From Cylindrodendrum hubeiense (taxonomy: Eukaryota; Ascomycota; Sordariomycetes; Hypocreales; Nectriaceae), in the NCBI GenBank assembly GCA_014621425.1, contig JAANBB010000146.1:1-64000 (forward strand): 64,000 bases of DNA, written 5' to 3'. A program made the position numbers and the translations under genes. The notes below the pieces were generated by a model that was not told the DNA's origin, did no database searches, and saw nothing but the letters and a program-made list of their open reading frames with translations. Each line of letters begins with the position of its first letter. Position 1 is the stretch's first letter. This document shows, one piece after another, positions 23,817 to 35,985 of the stretch.

Positions 23817-25794
23817 CTATTCATCTAAATCACCATTCGTAGTTCTCTTCGCATGAAAATGATCCCAGCTATTGAGCTCCCCCAACCCAGTGTCTCTCAT
23901 ATTCGACCGCGTTTCCTGTGTGTCGGAAAACTTCAGTACCTTTCGCATGTCCTCTACCAATTCCTCTCCATTTAGACGCGAGGGGCCGATACTTCTCCAC
24001 ATGATGAAGTTATCTGGCCGCACGAGGATTGCGCCCCCATCTGTAAACCCTCGAACTTTAGTCCAATTGTCGTCGCAGTCCTGGTAGAGGCCAGGCTTCC
24101 GGCAATGGCGATGAGCCTTGATACCTGCTATCCCGATTCGAATTGCAGACTTCGAGGAGACTGTGCGGGCCGCATTCGACCATTGCTCTCCCAATTCATC
24201 GGTGATCAAAAGCAGGTCATAGTCTCCGCCGTTGCCAATGAGGTCATGGGTTGATACGACTTGATGGTCGCGTTCGACCCAAGCATGTGGCAAGCGATGG
24301 CCAGGACGCGTTGTAGGTACATACACTCTTCCACCGGGATCTTGTCTTGGTTTAGCTGATCCATCTTGCACCACAGCTTCACTATCGTAGGAGAATCCGA
24401 GCTCAATATTGTGGGCAGAGAACTCGACGTCTTGGGTTTCGAAAATTCGCGAAAGATGGTGTCGAGCCGTCTCTCCCGAAGGCGAGGCTTCAAAAATACT
24501 AGCTAATCGCTCTTGGTTGTATTTCCTCTGTCCAGGGAGAAATCCGACACTTGCTTGGAGTACAGGGTAGTTGGAGAAGGTGAAGAGACCCCAATCGCAG
24601 TTCCGTTTCCCCACAGGTCGACGTTCGAAGCCATATGCATCGAGAAGAGAGGCGTGAGCCTTGCCGGATAAGACAAATGAGAGCTTCCAGGCTAGATTCA
24701 GAGAGTCTTCGATAGCCGTATTGAGGCCAAGTCCGGTAGTAGGCGGTCGCTTATGCGCGGCATCTCCAGCAAGGAATACCCGTCCATCTTGGTACTTGGA
24801 AACGAGAGTCCGCTCCAAAGCCCACCGGGAGACCTTTATGACGTCCATCTTGAGGTCTGGAAGTTTCAACAGCTTTCGGCCCTGAGAGGCCAACTCATCT
24901 GCCTCCAAACGCAGATCTTCATCGACAGGAACCCCAAAGTGAAGGATCCACTCCTCACAACGGCGATCCCAGGTAGGGCCCATCTTGACCAACACGCCAC
25001 AATCGAACCGGTCCATCTTTTCCCCTTCAGGGTTGATGAAGTGGGTGATCAATGTACGATCTGGATTCCCATGGTCAGTAAGCCAGGCTGCCAAAAAGCT
25101 TTGATCGAAACTCACCGTCACAGTATTGAGACAAATCTGCTCGAAAGTAGATGCTGAGGAAGTCCACAATATTCCTCGGTCCCTCCATCTGAGCTCCAAT
25201 TTTAGGGCCCACAAACTTTCCTCCGTCGGCTCCAACAAGATACAATGTGCGGATCAATTCTTTCTCTCCGTTCGGGCCTTCAACTGTCACCAGAACATGG
25301 TCCTTCTCCTCCACGAAATCGAGGACCTCGTGACTAAACCGGACTCGACCCGGGTTTCGCTCTTCTGCAAATTTTCGAAAGATGGGTTCAGCTCGCACCA
25401 AAGGCAAGTTCGAAGATATCTCAGGACCATGCTCTCGATAAATCTCGTAATCAGGCGATCCGATAGAGCCGCCAAATGCGGGAACCGAACAGATGACACG
25501 TCCGTCGTATGGGCCTTCACCTCCTAGGGAGGTCCGCCAGTCTGTCTGGCTCATATTGCGGATCGGGCAGCCGGCAGCTTTGAACGCTTCAGAAATATTA
25601 TGTTGACGGAATATTTCCATGGAACGCTGGTTAATGTAGTGAGCCCGAGGGAGAATTGCCGTGCCAGGATGTTTTTCGAATACATAGTGCGCGATGCCAT
25701 AGTCAGACAAGAAAATAGACAGACAGAGGCCGCACCCTCCTCCTCCAACAATCACGACAGGCACGTCGATATTGTCTGCAGTCTTTCCGCTCAT
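23817..25794 (-). CDS. FAD-dependent aromatic monooxygenase (phenol 2-monooxygenase / PheA-TfdB type)
   Basis: Exons 25116-25794 and 23817-25060 with a 55-bp intron in phase 1; 640 aa. The Rossmann GxGxxG is at 17-22, the DG motif (VGADG) is near 198, and the GRVFLAGDAAH FAD-ribityl motif has Gly325-Asp326. The C-terminal third matches the thioredoxin-like dimerisation domain of phenol hydroxylases. Such enzymes use NAD(P)H and O2 to add a hydroxyl ortho to a phenolic OH. The start is the ATG just before VPVVIVGGGG; an upstream in-frame extension to 25854 begins only with a non-ATG codon. It opens the 24-36 kb cluster with MFS, SDR, VOC and regulator genes, which points to aromatic catabolism or tailoring. 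The substrate is not predictable. Confidence 0.93.
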
Positions 25795-26785
25795 TGTTAA
25801 CTTAGTAATGAAGTAGCTCCAAAGTGGAAGAGCGAACTGATCGTATGTGTACAAGGTGTTGGCCAGGAAAGAGTAAGGAGTAGCTTAGAAGGTTAATCGA
25901 GTGAATATTATACAAATCACTCAACTGCTAGAGTAATTTGTGGAGTACATTCCGCCTCCGGTAAGAGGTGCTAACTGGGGTAACGGGTTCGGGTTGAATA
26001 TGGGTTCAATCTCGAGGCCGAAGCCGAGATCCACCTTCCTATCTGCAACCAACATGTCGGCAGTTTGTTGACAACCCATTTTTTCACTCCTCGTACACAT
26101 ACACGATAATATTCGAACAGAGGTTCAAGCTTTGAGCGCCCAATCCCCAAGGGAGAGAAGAACAATTCGGTTTACCATTCCAATTTACCAGTGGTCCTAC
26201 ATTTTGGAGCCACAAGAATGGACTCGCAATTACGACGGTCGGCATAATTGTAATACCGTAATACTTATTTACTTACCCTAGACTCGGCGCCCATCTAGGC
26301 ATTGAAAAACGCACCGTGCCTTTCTGGCATTTAGTATCATTGTAGACTACATGATGTTCTGCCTTATGTTCTTGCTCAACGAGACTGTTCTGATGTGGGT
26401 GTGTTCACCTGTGGCCTCTATCACAATTTGGTCGTGTGCCGCTGTGGTGTTACTGATCATTGTTGCAGAGGCGGGCTGGATTATTCTTTGATGGGTTTAG
26501 GATGTGAATATGTCCCATTGATCTGAGTCTAATATTTTATAATTCTTTTGGAAATTGGTTCTGTTTAGAGATTTTTATGAATGATTCAATTGATCTACGA
26601 CAATTCTTTTGGTCAAGACTTCCGTCATCGGATCCTCTATACACTTGATGGGGAGGGTGATGTTAGACACACCCTCACTCTCATTTTTCTTCAGTATATC
26701 AGTCACGGAGAGCCTCTCATTGGCTAATATCCTCCGCACCGTGAGAATTGATCCTTACCGGCTGCCATCACTGCCGGGCATTGAC

Positions 26786-26798
26786 TCTCACCGTGAGA
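26786..26798. repeat. short palindrome TCTCAC-C-GTGAGA
   Basis: Perfect 6-bp arms around one base. Part of a group of three similar sites (also 26737-26746 and 26847-26863). Confidence 0.75.
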
Positions 26799-26846
26799 CA
26801 TCTAGGTAGGCTTATATCCCTGTCGTACAGGGTCTGCAATACATGT

Positions 26847-26863
26847 TTTTTCACGGTGAAAAA
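26847..26863. repeat. palindrome TTTTTCAC-G-GTGAAAAA
   Basis: Perfect 8-bp arms around a single central base. It shares the CAC-N-GTGA core with the palindrome at 26786. It could be a regulator half-site pair or a mobile-element footprint. Confidence 0.8.
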
Positions 26864-28144
26864 TCCACAGCTTCAAGGCCCCTGTTGGGATAAATCCCCA
26901 CTCACATAGCGTCGCCAGTCTCGCGGCCTTTAGCCTACCCCCTCCCAATGAAGCGGATGTTTGCATGCCACCGCCTTTGGGGAAACCAAAAATAAATCAG
27001 CTACTAGAACAGGCTTTGGCGTTTAATATGACCTACACATTGCCCGAATAGAGACTATTTGGTGAGGAATTGGCACGTGAAGGACGGAGGGTTGGATGTC
27101 TAGCCGCCTAGGGGGTGGCCCCTCGTCCCCCCACTAACCATGCTAGGGGCTAGAGAAATCTTCAATAATTACGGAGTAGGGACAAGGGCGGACATCTTTA
27201 CGATAAATGGCTACAGATGATTAGAGCGAAAACGAGACCTATTGGTAGCTGCTGAACAAGGTAATGGACCCTCAAAACCAACATGATGGACACGTATTGG
27301 GTGTGCCCTTGCAACCACAATGTTAATCTGGTGGTAGGGCATCCAAAGTTGAGGTCTGCGGTGGCGCATAATTCATGCGCAGCTTGGTTGGCCTCCAACC
27401 ATGACCCGCACTGGCTTGACAGGCAGGGCATGAACCATTCCATGGTGGACACCGCCGGATCATGCGCTTCCCTGTTCGAGCCATTCCGATGGGCGCTTCT
27501 CATCGCTGTGTGGATAAGGTCAATTAAAAGTGGTAGGGGCCTATGTCCTACGCTCTTTAAACCAGGGGCTTGATTATCTTATCAATCAAGGCTTTTTCTG
27601 TTTAATCTGTCATCTTCCTTGGAAGATCATGTTGCCCCCAGGATGCACACAGTGAAAGACGCATGTGCCCCGAAGGCAGAGTATAAAGCGGTTCAAAAAT
27701 AAGAAAACTTGAAAAATATACGTCGCTGTTCTTTGTGGCCTTGTCTTTTTTGTGTTGCGGTCCGCTGGTCTCATGCCATTTTGAGACGTTACGCACATCG
27801 CCACCTCCATAACAAGGATACCCTACGAATAAGATAATACCACTCTGTAACAGTACGTATCAAATGCACGCATACCTTCATGGGCAAGTGGCCGTAACAA
27901 CGTACCACACACTAGTGGTTAGGAACTTGGCAGCTAGCTAGGAACAACTGTGGGTAGACGGGTGTGTCCGGAGTGGAGAGCCACCGAGCTCGGCCTTGTC
28001 AGTTTTATCTGATCGAGAGATAAGATGGGATAAAATACGTCGAGACGCGCCCTTCTTCAATTTTTCTTCCATCATCTAACGTTCTTTCAGTTGTGATCTT
28101 CTCAGTTATTGAAGGCGTTTTTACTCGTCGCCATAGCTTCTGAA

Positions 28145-30082
28145 ATGACTGGCACTGCGCCTAAGATGACTACGGACGGTGCCGTCGTTTCGCCTGTAAC
28201 ATCCGAGCCCGATGAGAAGAATGTTACAAACGTTAGCAACCGTCCTACGGCGGAATCTGACAAGCCTGATGATTTTCCATTGTCCTGGAAACTTATCGCC
28301 CTCGCTTGCGGTATCGCGCTCTCCTTCGGATCGTCGTTCGCAGAGAATATCCTCGGGCCGCTCAAGTCCACGTTGAGAAAGGAGCTAGAAATCGACAATG
28401 CTCGGGTAAGCATAGGAGATTAAATGCTGAGGATGAGACTGATTCTGGGTAGTATGGAGCTATCTCTTCAGCCACATCGCTCGTGAATACAGTCCTCCCC
28501 ATTGTTGGTGGATACGGGCTCGACTATTATGGCGTTGAGTGGTAAGCTTGTTCTCCCATGAAATCACATACACAACAAGAGGAAATTTTAGTAGCATCAT
28601 TTTGTCTCATGAATCTCGCTAACTTATCCGACTGTGAACAGGGGCTCGATGGCTTGCTCTATTGCCATCTTCCTCGGCGCTGTCATATCAGCGTCTGGCT
28701 CTAACCAGGACTCTTTTACCCTCGTCTTGACCGGCCGAATCATCATGGGATTCGGCAGCACTGTCATCGAAACATGTACCTCGAAGGTCAGTCATAGGGG
28801 GTGGAACCTTTTTGTCTTGCCATCAAACTGACACAACTCATACAGATCCTGGCGCATTGGTTCCAGCACAGAGGGCTTGGTCTAGTTTATGGATTGGACT
28901 TGTCCATTGGTATGTCTTGAATGACTCATTTCAGAAACTTCACGTATGGCACATACACTGACACCTCCTTCTGGGCTCTAGGAAAACTCATTGTCCTTAT
29001 CGCCAAGGCTACTGCGGTCCCGATGCGAGATGCTACTTCGTTCTGGGGTTGGGCGCTATGGATTCCGGCCATCGTCTGCTTCGTAAACTTGCTGCAGAAC
29101 ATCTTTTACTTCCGGTGGGCTCGAAGCAGGCCAGAATGGGCTCAGATGTCCACTGGTCAGCGACTAGCCAGAGGGCCTACCCAGCGCGAGGACGTGCAGT
29201 CTGAGAGCGAGGGATTCGCTGCTACCAATCGTGCCAGTCCCCCTTGGTACAGTGTGCTCTCGGATTGGAAGGTCCTCACGCGCGTGCCACGGTTCTTTTG
29301 GCTTGTCGTGTGCACCCAAATTCTACAGGCCGGCGTGGTCGGCGGCTTCAACGGTCTCAACGCCGACATCATCAGTATGACTCGGGGCTCCACAGACCAG
29401 ATAGCTGGTTACACATCAGCGGTACAGCAAGTCATCCCAGTTATTTGCGCACCCTTGCTCGGTAGCTTTTTCGATTTCTTCGGTTTCAGGATGTTGTTTG
29501 TGAGTGTGACATCGGCCATCTGGATTATGGTGTACTGCCTCGTCGGGTTTAGTCACGTCAACGCTCTCGGTGTGATGATCATCGCATCCCTGGGCTCGGC
29601 CATGAATGCCCTGCCCTTCCTTGCGTCCATTCCACTGATGGTTCCTAACCAAACCGAACTTGGGCTTGTATTTGGCATTTGGAAGGCCTTTAACAACAGC
29701 GGAAGCGTTGTTGTTGACATGATCGCCGGCAGGCTGCAAGACATTACACCGGGGGGCACATATGAGCGCGTCATTGCTTTTTTCGTGGCTTGCAAGGCCT
29801 TAGAATTCTGTTTAGGCCTCTTTTACGGTGTACTCGACCGAAAGTGCGTTAAAGTCTGCCAAGTCATCATGAATCGTCCCTACTTGCTAACAATCGGATT
29901 ACAGATACCTTGGAAGCATTCTCGCAATGAGTGAGAAGAAGCGTAAAGTACTCGAACAAGAAGGCAAGCTCAACGCCACCATTGGACACAAGCCTGAGAA
30001 AATCCACACCGCAGTAGGACTATCCCTACTCTGCTGCTTGGTTGTTATTGCCTGGGTCCTGTTCATCCTTTACTCATTGTAG
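28145..30082 (+). CDS. MFS transporter (MFSD1-like/monocarboxylate-like group)
   Basis: Six exons: 28145-28405, 28453-28541, 28642-28786, 28846-28909, 28982-29843 and 29905-30082; 532 aa. A 50-residue hydrophilic N-tail precedes about twelve membrane helices. Signatures include FAENILGPLKSTL at the end of TM1, YGAISSATSLVNTVLP in TM2, GRIIMGFGS, and a C-terminal helix (AVGLSLLCCLVVIAWVLF) directly after a charged loop. The central loop carries the usual Arg/Gln-rich stretch. The family exchanges small organic solutes; the substrate is unknown. Its place between the FAD monooxygenase and the SDR suggests it moves the cluster's substrate or product. The start is the first ATG of the frame; earlier codons are non-ATG. 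The exon-5 donor is AA/GTGCGT, weaker than the others but required for frame. Confidence 0.88.
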
Positions 30083-30298
30083 AGTATGGTATCAGGCCAA
30101 GAAAGGCCTTCCTGCTAGTCAGTCAGAGGACATCGCACATCCTGTAACCAGGTCTTTGTTTTCCCACACGGAGTACTTGGGTATTTATGTGATATATAGT
30201 GGTAGTGGACATAAAAAGCCAACCCTGGAGGGTACTAAGGGCTAGAAGATGTATGTAGCTACAATTTGTATTTGTTAAAATACCTATATGACTTCCAT

Positions 30299-31363
30299 TT
30301 AATATGTGGACGGAATTACGGACAGTCGGCCTCCGTCGTTTGCAAGAATTAAGCCATTGCAGTAAGCCCCAGCCCTACTCGCGAGATACAAAACCGAGCC
30401 CCCCAGCTCCTCTTCTGTGCCGAATCGTCTCGATGGCATAAAATCTGGATGATCTAATGTCTCTGTCTCTGGATCACGAGAAGCGATAATGGACGACGCC
30501 ATTTCTGATGGGAAAACTGGTTATTTAGTTAGCACAGTTTGTCTAGACGGATAAGGAAGACTTACATCCAGGTGCAAGGGTGTTCACTCTAATTTGATAC
30601 GGTGCCAGATTCGTCGAGGCATGACTGGCCAACTGTGCGATCGCAGATTTACTTCCCACATATGCTGGAGGGGATGCCTTCTCTCGACTAAACGATCCTA
30701 CGCTCCCTGTAATAATAACCTGGCTTTGGATCGAAGGGACTTTGCTTCCCGCGTTTAGTGGCGCCCCATACCCACCGTCCAGCGCATTATTGTTTCCGGC
30801 ATCGAGAAGTTCCAAGAACGCAAGCATGGTAAAGTACGCCCCAGTGACGTTGACATGGAGAACTTCCGTGAAGCTCTCTACTGTGACTTCGTCGAACAGG
30901 TTTCTGCGAAGTTCCTGGATCGTCATCTCAGGGTTGAAGGACTTTAAAGGGCCTATGACTCCAGAGTTCGCAATAACAAGGTTTACGTAACCGACGTCTT
31001 TGGTGATTGTGTCTACCGCCACCTGAAGTGATTCCTTTGAGGTCACATCGCATGCCACAGGGCTGATACTTGAGTGTGCAGTTGCCGCTGCTTCTAAGGT
31101 GGCTTGTCGTCGGCCGAGAATATACACCTTTTTAGCACCAGCTCCCGCAAGAGCTCTGGCCATCATTAGGCCAAGCCCTGGGTTTTGTTAGAGATTATAA
31201 CGAGTCTTGATCACTCCATGGACTTACCAGTGCCTCCGCCACTTATAACTGCAACAATTCCATCAACTCTGAACAAGGTTGAAGAGTCCATGCTGGCTAT
31301 ACTCCCAAATATTTGCGGAATGTTTATTGAGAAAACAATAGCGTTGTCCCGAGATATTTCCAT
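30299..31363 (-). CDS. short-chain dehydrogenase/reductase (classical SDR)
   Basis: Exons 31228-31363, 30566-31177 and 30299-30516; 321 aa. The cofactor motif SGGGTGLG is at 41-48, the NSG variant of NNAG at 116-118, and the catalytic Ser204, Tyr218 and Lys222 (YVGSK) are intact. The C-terminal LAPGFFPSEMA segment, restored by the second splice, is typical of the RhlG / short-chain alcohol dehydrogenase branch in fungi. Arg68-Arg69 after strand 2 suggests NADPH. A second in-frame ATG at residue 25 could be the real start and would remove an atypical N-terminal extension. It probably oxidises or reduces a hydroxyl/carbonyl on the cluster intermediate. Its 3' end faces that of the MFS gene at about 216 bp. 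Confidence 0.9.
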
Positions 31364-32119
31364 ATTTCTCCCCATTTAAATAAATGCCTCAAACTTGTCT
31401 ATAGCTAGATAACGGTTCCCTACATGGGTTTATGGTGATTTTCCGTTAAGTCCGTTCACTTGTCTTACAGCTTGTCGGCGGAGTTAACGTCAACTCCGTT
31501 AAACTGGACCTGCCTGTATTTGGGCTAATTGATTCAGTCTCACCTCCTACAGGTAATTGAATGCAGGGATTATATGCGTCCCATCGACCGATCGTAGTTC
31601 ACACCTGAGCTTCAACTTTCAGTATCTTCCGAGTCTCAGAGAACCCTCACCTATCATGGCCTGGGCATCTGTTCAATTATGCTTCTGTTCACCAACGATT
31701 GCATAGAAATTTGCCACTTCATCAAGTAGTGGTCTCGTGTCTCCAGGTTGTGCTACATGCTAGAACGTGAACTCAAGGGGTATCTAACGTAAAATAGGAA
31801 AGTCGTTAGTCTCTTGAAGACGGTATGCCAAAGGGCCTTTATCTTATTGATTCGCCCTTATTAACGATCCGTAAAGTGCATACTAGTGAGCTAGTGCTTT
31901 ATTCTGAACTGACTTAAAAAAGAACAAAGGTGTCTGACTGGCAAATGACTAAGGAGACGGGTAATGAAATCTCGGGCTCAAGCGGCTTCGGTCTCGGGTA
32001 TTGCGGGGTTGAACGATCGCACTTCTTCCCCAACGCCTAGAAGTATATTACCAGCTTCTGGATTATTAGATTAGGGTCCATCTAGGACACACATATTTCT
32101 CCCATAACTGTTCCAAACC
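31364..32119. other. divergent promoter region SDR / VOC gene
   Basis: About 750 bp between divergent genes. It contains a GTTAACGTCAACTCCGTTAAC-like inverted arrangement near 31476-31503 and several CGG triplets, which could serve the cluster regulator. No coding feature. Confidence 0.45.
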
Positions 32120-32719
32120 ATGTCAGCTACTGTCATTCCAGATTTTGATGCTCCTAGCGAATCTGTGCTGAAGCCCGCGTCGTTAGCTCATGTGGTTCTA
32201 CGTACCGCAAACTTGGACCGAATGACCAAATTTTATGCCAAGTTCTTAGGCGGTGATGTGGTTTACAGCAATGACATGATTGCGTTCATTACCTTTGACG
32301 AAGAACATCATCGAATCGCTCTCATCGGAATCCCAGATACGGCGCCAAAGATGCCTTCCACTTGCGGGTTAGAGCATATTGCTTTCACCTTCGTCAGCCT
32401 GGCCGACCTTTGCCTCGCATATCGTCAGCGAAAAGCAGTGGGCATCGACCCTGTTTGGTGCGTGAACCATGGTCCAACGACCAGCATCTACTACAGAGAC
32501 CCAGATGGAAATATGTTGGAAACGCAGGTGGACAACTTTGATACGGTCGAGGAAGCGACATCATTCATGTCAAGTGAGAAGTTTTCTGAGAATCCTATCG
32601 GCACGGATTTTGATGTGGAAGATCTGATTGCAGCCATCAGGAGAGGCGAGGACCAGAATCTTCTCAAGAAACGCAAGGAGATCGGGCCCCGGGGAATGCC
32701 AGATCTGAGCAAGATGTAG
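32120..32719 (+). CDS. VOC-superfamily protein (extradiol dioxygenase / glyoxalase-like)
   Basis: Intron-less, 199 aa. Two VOC half-modules place putative metal ligands at His24, His86 and Glu134 within LAHVVL, LEHIAF and RDPDGNMLE motifs. This is the classical ligand set of ring-cleaving extradiol dioxygenases (Fe2+) and of glyoxalase I relatives. Length matches single-chain biphenyl-2,3-diol dioxygenase-like fungal proteins. A charged C-terminal tail (about 150-199, ending in a PRGMPDL motif) is common to this subgroup. Next to a phenol hydroxylase and an SDR, a role in cleaving or isomerising a dihydroxylated aromatic is plausible. A non-redox VOC role (lyase, isomerase) cannot be excluded. 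Confidence 0.88.
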   Translation: MSATVIPDFDAPSESVLKPASLAHVVLRTANLDRMTKFYAKFLGGDVVYSNDMIAFITFDEEHHRIALIGIPDTAPKMPSTCGLEHIAFTFVSLADLCLAYRQRKAVGIDPVWCVNHGPTTSIYYRDPDGNMLETQVDNFDTVEEATSFMSSEKFSENPIGTDFDVEDLIAAIRRGEDQNLLKKRKEIGPRGMPDLSKM

Positions 32720-33530
32720 CTTAGTATTAGCTTACCACTGTCATCAAGCTGGATGATTCAGTAGATTTCATGTCATAGCTACCTTTCAGTTTAATGTGTC
32801 GAGAACGGAGCCATGTCAGCCGCTGCTAGTTGACCTAGATGATCCAGGCCAACGTCCGAACTTGGTTCACTATCAGATACAAACATCACTGTTCATAGGC
32901 ATGCAAATTTATGTTTACACGTAGAAAATTCATGTTAATACCCTGCAAGATTGACTGCGATGTATGTTTAGAATACAACATAAAATAGCATCCCCTTCCC
33001 TATATTAATAAGCCTAATAATAAGTTATATTTTATGTGTGTTTATTATCCTTAGATTAATATATAACTCGTCTCCCTTATCTGTTATTTAGTGAGTGTAT
33101 GCGAATAGCAACACTCATTGGACATGTATGGGTTCGGATTCGGACCGGCTTCGAGTTCATGCCCGGTTTGGGCTCCGCTCGGGTTCGGGTTCGGGCTCGG
33201 GCTCGGGTTCGGGCCGATCCAGTCAGTTGCCCATTTCTGTTTGCGTTTGACAGCCGGGCTCCTGCCACTCCTCAGCGTGATCGAGTCGACGCCTTTCGTA
33301 TCAGGGGTTTATGGTTGAATTCACTAGCACATAAAATATGAATATAAGTCCATATTCGCAATTCCACTACACACTGAAATGATGTCTAGGGGTGAAAAGG
33401 ATACAGAGAATTATTGGTTTAGATGACATTACTCTACACGCTGTCCTCTCTTGCATGATACAATATTATCATTGGCATAATCCCCACCGTTTCGGAAGCT
33501 CTAAAGCAGAAAAAGACGCACCCACACTCA
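32720..33530. other. AT-rich tract and GGGTTC repeat between convergent genes
   Basis: Positions 32990-33070 are strongly AT-rich (TAATAA-type runs). This is followed by a G/C-rich hexamer array at 33181-33216 embedded in degenerate copies from about 33128. No gene seen. Confidence 0.5.
33181..33216. repeat. GGGTTC/GGGCTC hexanucleotide array
   Basis: Six consecutive hexamers (GGGTTC twice, GGGCTC twice, GGGTTC, GGGCCG), preceded by degenerate copies. The unit differs from the fungal telomere repeat TTAGGG. Confidence 0.85.
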
Positions 33531-35985
33531 TTATACTGGGTTGGCAGTTTGAGTGGCTGACATCCAATCACCTAGCCAATGCTCATCGGTCATTTCATCC
33601 GAAGGTAATCCTAACATGCCTGCTATGTTCGTGAAATATGATTCAGGCGGACTGGATTGGTGGGGCCCTCGCTCAATATTTGCATCAACAGAGCCAGATA
33701 ACGTAGGAGCGGAGACATCTATTATAAGACTCTGCAGGATTTGGCGATCGTCTCCCGCCTCCCCATTGTAGTTTTCTGGAATACTCATGGATAGCTCGCC
33801 AGTATTCGTCTGGCGCTCCAAGGATAAAGCGCGCAATGACTTGTATTGATTATGGTCTGGAATAGAACCTTGCGAGGCTGTTGGGGTTACCGAGTCTCTT
33901 ATAATGCTTCGTGCTTGGCGGACGAATTCGGTTGTTTTTGTAAAGGCGGCCTCCCCCGACGTGACATACTCCAGACGGCCGAAGAAGCCGACTATGACTT
34001 CCATGAGAGCAATATCGTTATGAGTGGACTCATTCGAAGGATTGCATACGACATGCATGAAAATCGTTGTAAGTGCGGTGAAAGGATAATAGAATACCAG
34101 CCTTCGAAAACCAAAATGATTAGCTAAATATTGTTCTGGGCCAGTCTTGGTGTCAAATGTCCAGACTAAAGCCGTCAAGTGAGGATGACGGTGTCCCGGA
34201 GCCTCGATTGACTTACCATCCGGGAGTAAAGCTCTCAATATCAAGGTACCTTGTGAGCAGTCCCATGGATCTTGCTGCTTCTATATGCTTTGCGCATGCT
34301 GACTGAGGAACAACATGCCCTGGTTCTCTCTCGACATGAGTGAACATGGGTGTGAACCTTCGATAAATAGCGCACAGTACATAATAATAAGAATAATGGA
34401 GAACAAGAAGCTGTGTGCGCGACGGTCCAGCAATGTCACGAATCTTACCGAATGGCTTCCCTGGCTGAATTTCATCAGGAATACTCTGCCTCCAGGATTC
34501 CAGGTCCTTTAGTATTTGGGCCACTTTTGTATCAAGTTGAGATGATGGCGAATGCAATGCTGATGCCGAGTAAAGCCCTTGAGTAATAGTTCCGCATATC
34601 CGAGCGAGTTTCGTAAAACATAGAAAAAAGTCAAGGGGCTGATCCTTGACTGTCTTCCCGGTCCTGCCTGAGAGCATATGTACACCGTGAGGAAAGGAGC
34701 AGCTAATTTCGGAATCGTTAATGACAGGGGGGCGGCCGCAGCGGAGAGCTATTGTTTTGTCAAGACAGTACACCACCCAGAAAAGTCTATTTCGTTCTTG
34801 CTGTTCTCTTTCTGTCAGACCCCATTCTTGTGGTGGATGGTGATTCAGTGCAAGACTTTGAGCTAGTCGCGAGGCTGCTGAGGACAATGTGTACTCGAGG
34901 CGTTGAGGACTCGATATCCCTTGAGCAAATACCGTCATGACAGCCAATGCCTGCACCGCCAACAGGTCGGTTTCGCTGTGAATCATCTTTGACTCATAGT
35001 ACAAGGCGTTTTGGAAGTAGTCCCACGCCTCGCGGCCGGATACCTGGAACGCCTCTGCCGTCTCGTCGGAAAGCGCAGCTCGACAACCAGATGCCAGCAC
35101 GGCATTCAACAACGCCTTCCAAGGGTACGTTCCTTCGGCAGGTTCTGTACCATATTTCGCAAGTTGGGACTCGAATTCGGTCCTGTCCAATATTGGGAAG
35201 ATAATTTGGACGGTCGAAAAGTATGCCTCCACGTATTTCGTGATGTCCGGAGGCGAAATGGTTCTCAGTGCAAGAGGGGTTCCTGGTGAGGAGCATGATC
35301 CCAAGTGCACACACTTGGGTTGCCTCAGATGTCTCAAGACGCTGTTTCGAATATCCAAGATGGTGCTGCAGAGTGCATGCGACCCTGGGACGTGGTCCTG
35401 AATCCATTTCAATCCAAGGTCGGAGATAGTTGAAATACCAGACGAGGGTCCAGTATACTCGTCTCCTTCATCTGTCCTCATCCATACAGTTGGATGCCGG
35501 TCTTCAAATCCTTTGGTCTTATTTCCGCTTAGAATTTCATCCAAAAGGCTTCCAGTATCATCGACCTTTAAAAGATGCCCATTCGAGTGACCGTTGTAGT
35601 TATACGGCGATTGGCAAGACTGATCTACAGTACCTCCTTCATTGTGAGGGGTATTTTGAGATATGCCATTCCTTGCATCACCCTGGGCAACAACAATGGT
35701 TTGTTCATGTTCTTCGGTCGGATATTGGCCATCTTCACCGGACTCCAGCCGTGCTGGCATATCTTGGATGTCGGTCGCTCTCGATTGCGCGTCTCCGTGG
35801 CTTAAAACATGCTCGCCATGGTAGGAAAGGAAGGGTAGGGAATCGTCAATTCCGGCGTTTGTCCAACGACGCTTCCGCCGTTCGCCCGCGTATGTACAAT
35901 GACTAGATCGAAGTCTGCAGTTCTGGCAGGTCGGCAAGGTTCGATCGCACTTGATCTTGCGTGCTCGGCAAGTTGCGCATGCCAT
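33531..35985 (-). CDS. Zn2Cys6 transcription factor with fungal_trans domain, putative cluster regulator
   Basis: Exons 34217-35985 and 33531-34101; 779 aa. The zinc cluster is at the extreme N terminus, with six Cys spaced C-x2-C-x6-C-x5-C-x2-C-x6-C within MACATCRARKIKCDR...C, followed by a basic GERRKRRW stretch. The fungal_trans (middle homology) domain spans about 240-620, with LFWVVYCLDKTIALRCGRPP as the clearest motif. The acceptor at 34102 is chosen because it yields FTPGWLVFYYPFTAL, the family sequence; other AGs break it. The frame stays open upstream of this ATG but only with non-ATG starts, so a short 5' exon is possible. A TATATA motif lies 230 bp upstream. Being at the edge of the FAD monooxygenase/SDR/VOC block, it likely controls it. 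Confidence 0.9.

Larger units (their letters stand above)
25795..28144. other. 2.3-kb divergent intergenic region
   Basis: Promoter region between the divergently transcribed FAD monooxygenase and MFS genes. It includes a cluster of CACCGTGAGA-type inverted repeats (26737-26863), a C/G-rich block with CCCC runs at 27100-27140 and an ATTACGGAGTAG motif near 27169. No credible gene seen. Confidence 0.45.

Noticed and set aside
33181..33216. Telomere-like repeat
   Set aside because: The unit is GGGTTC/GGGCTC, not the fungal TTAGGG; treated as a microsatellite.
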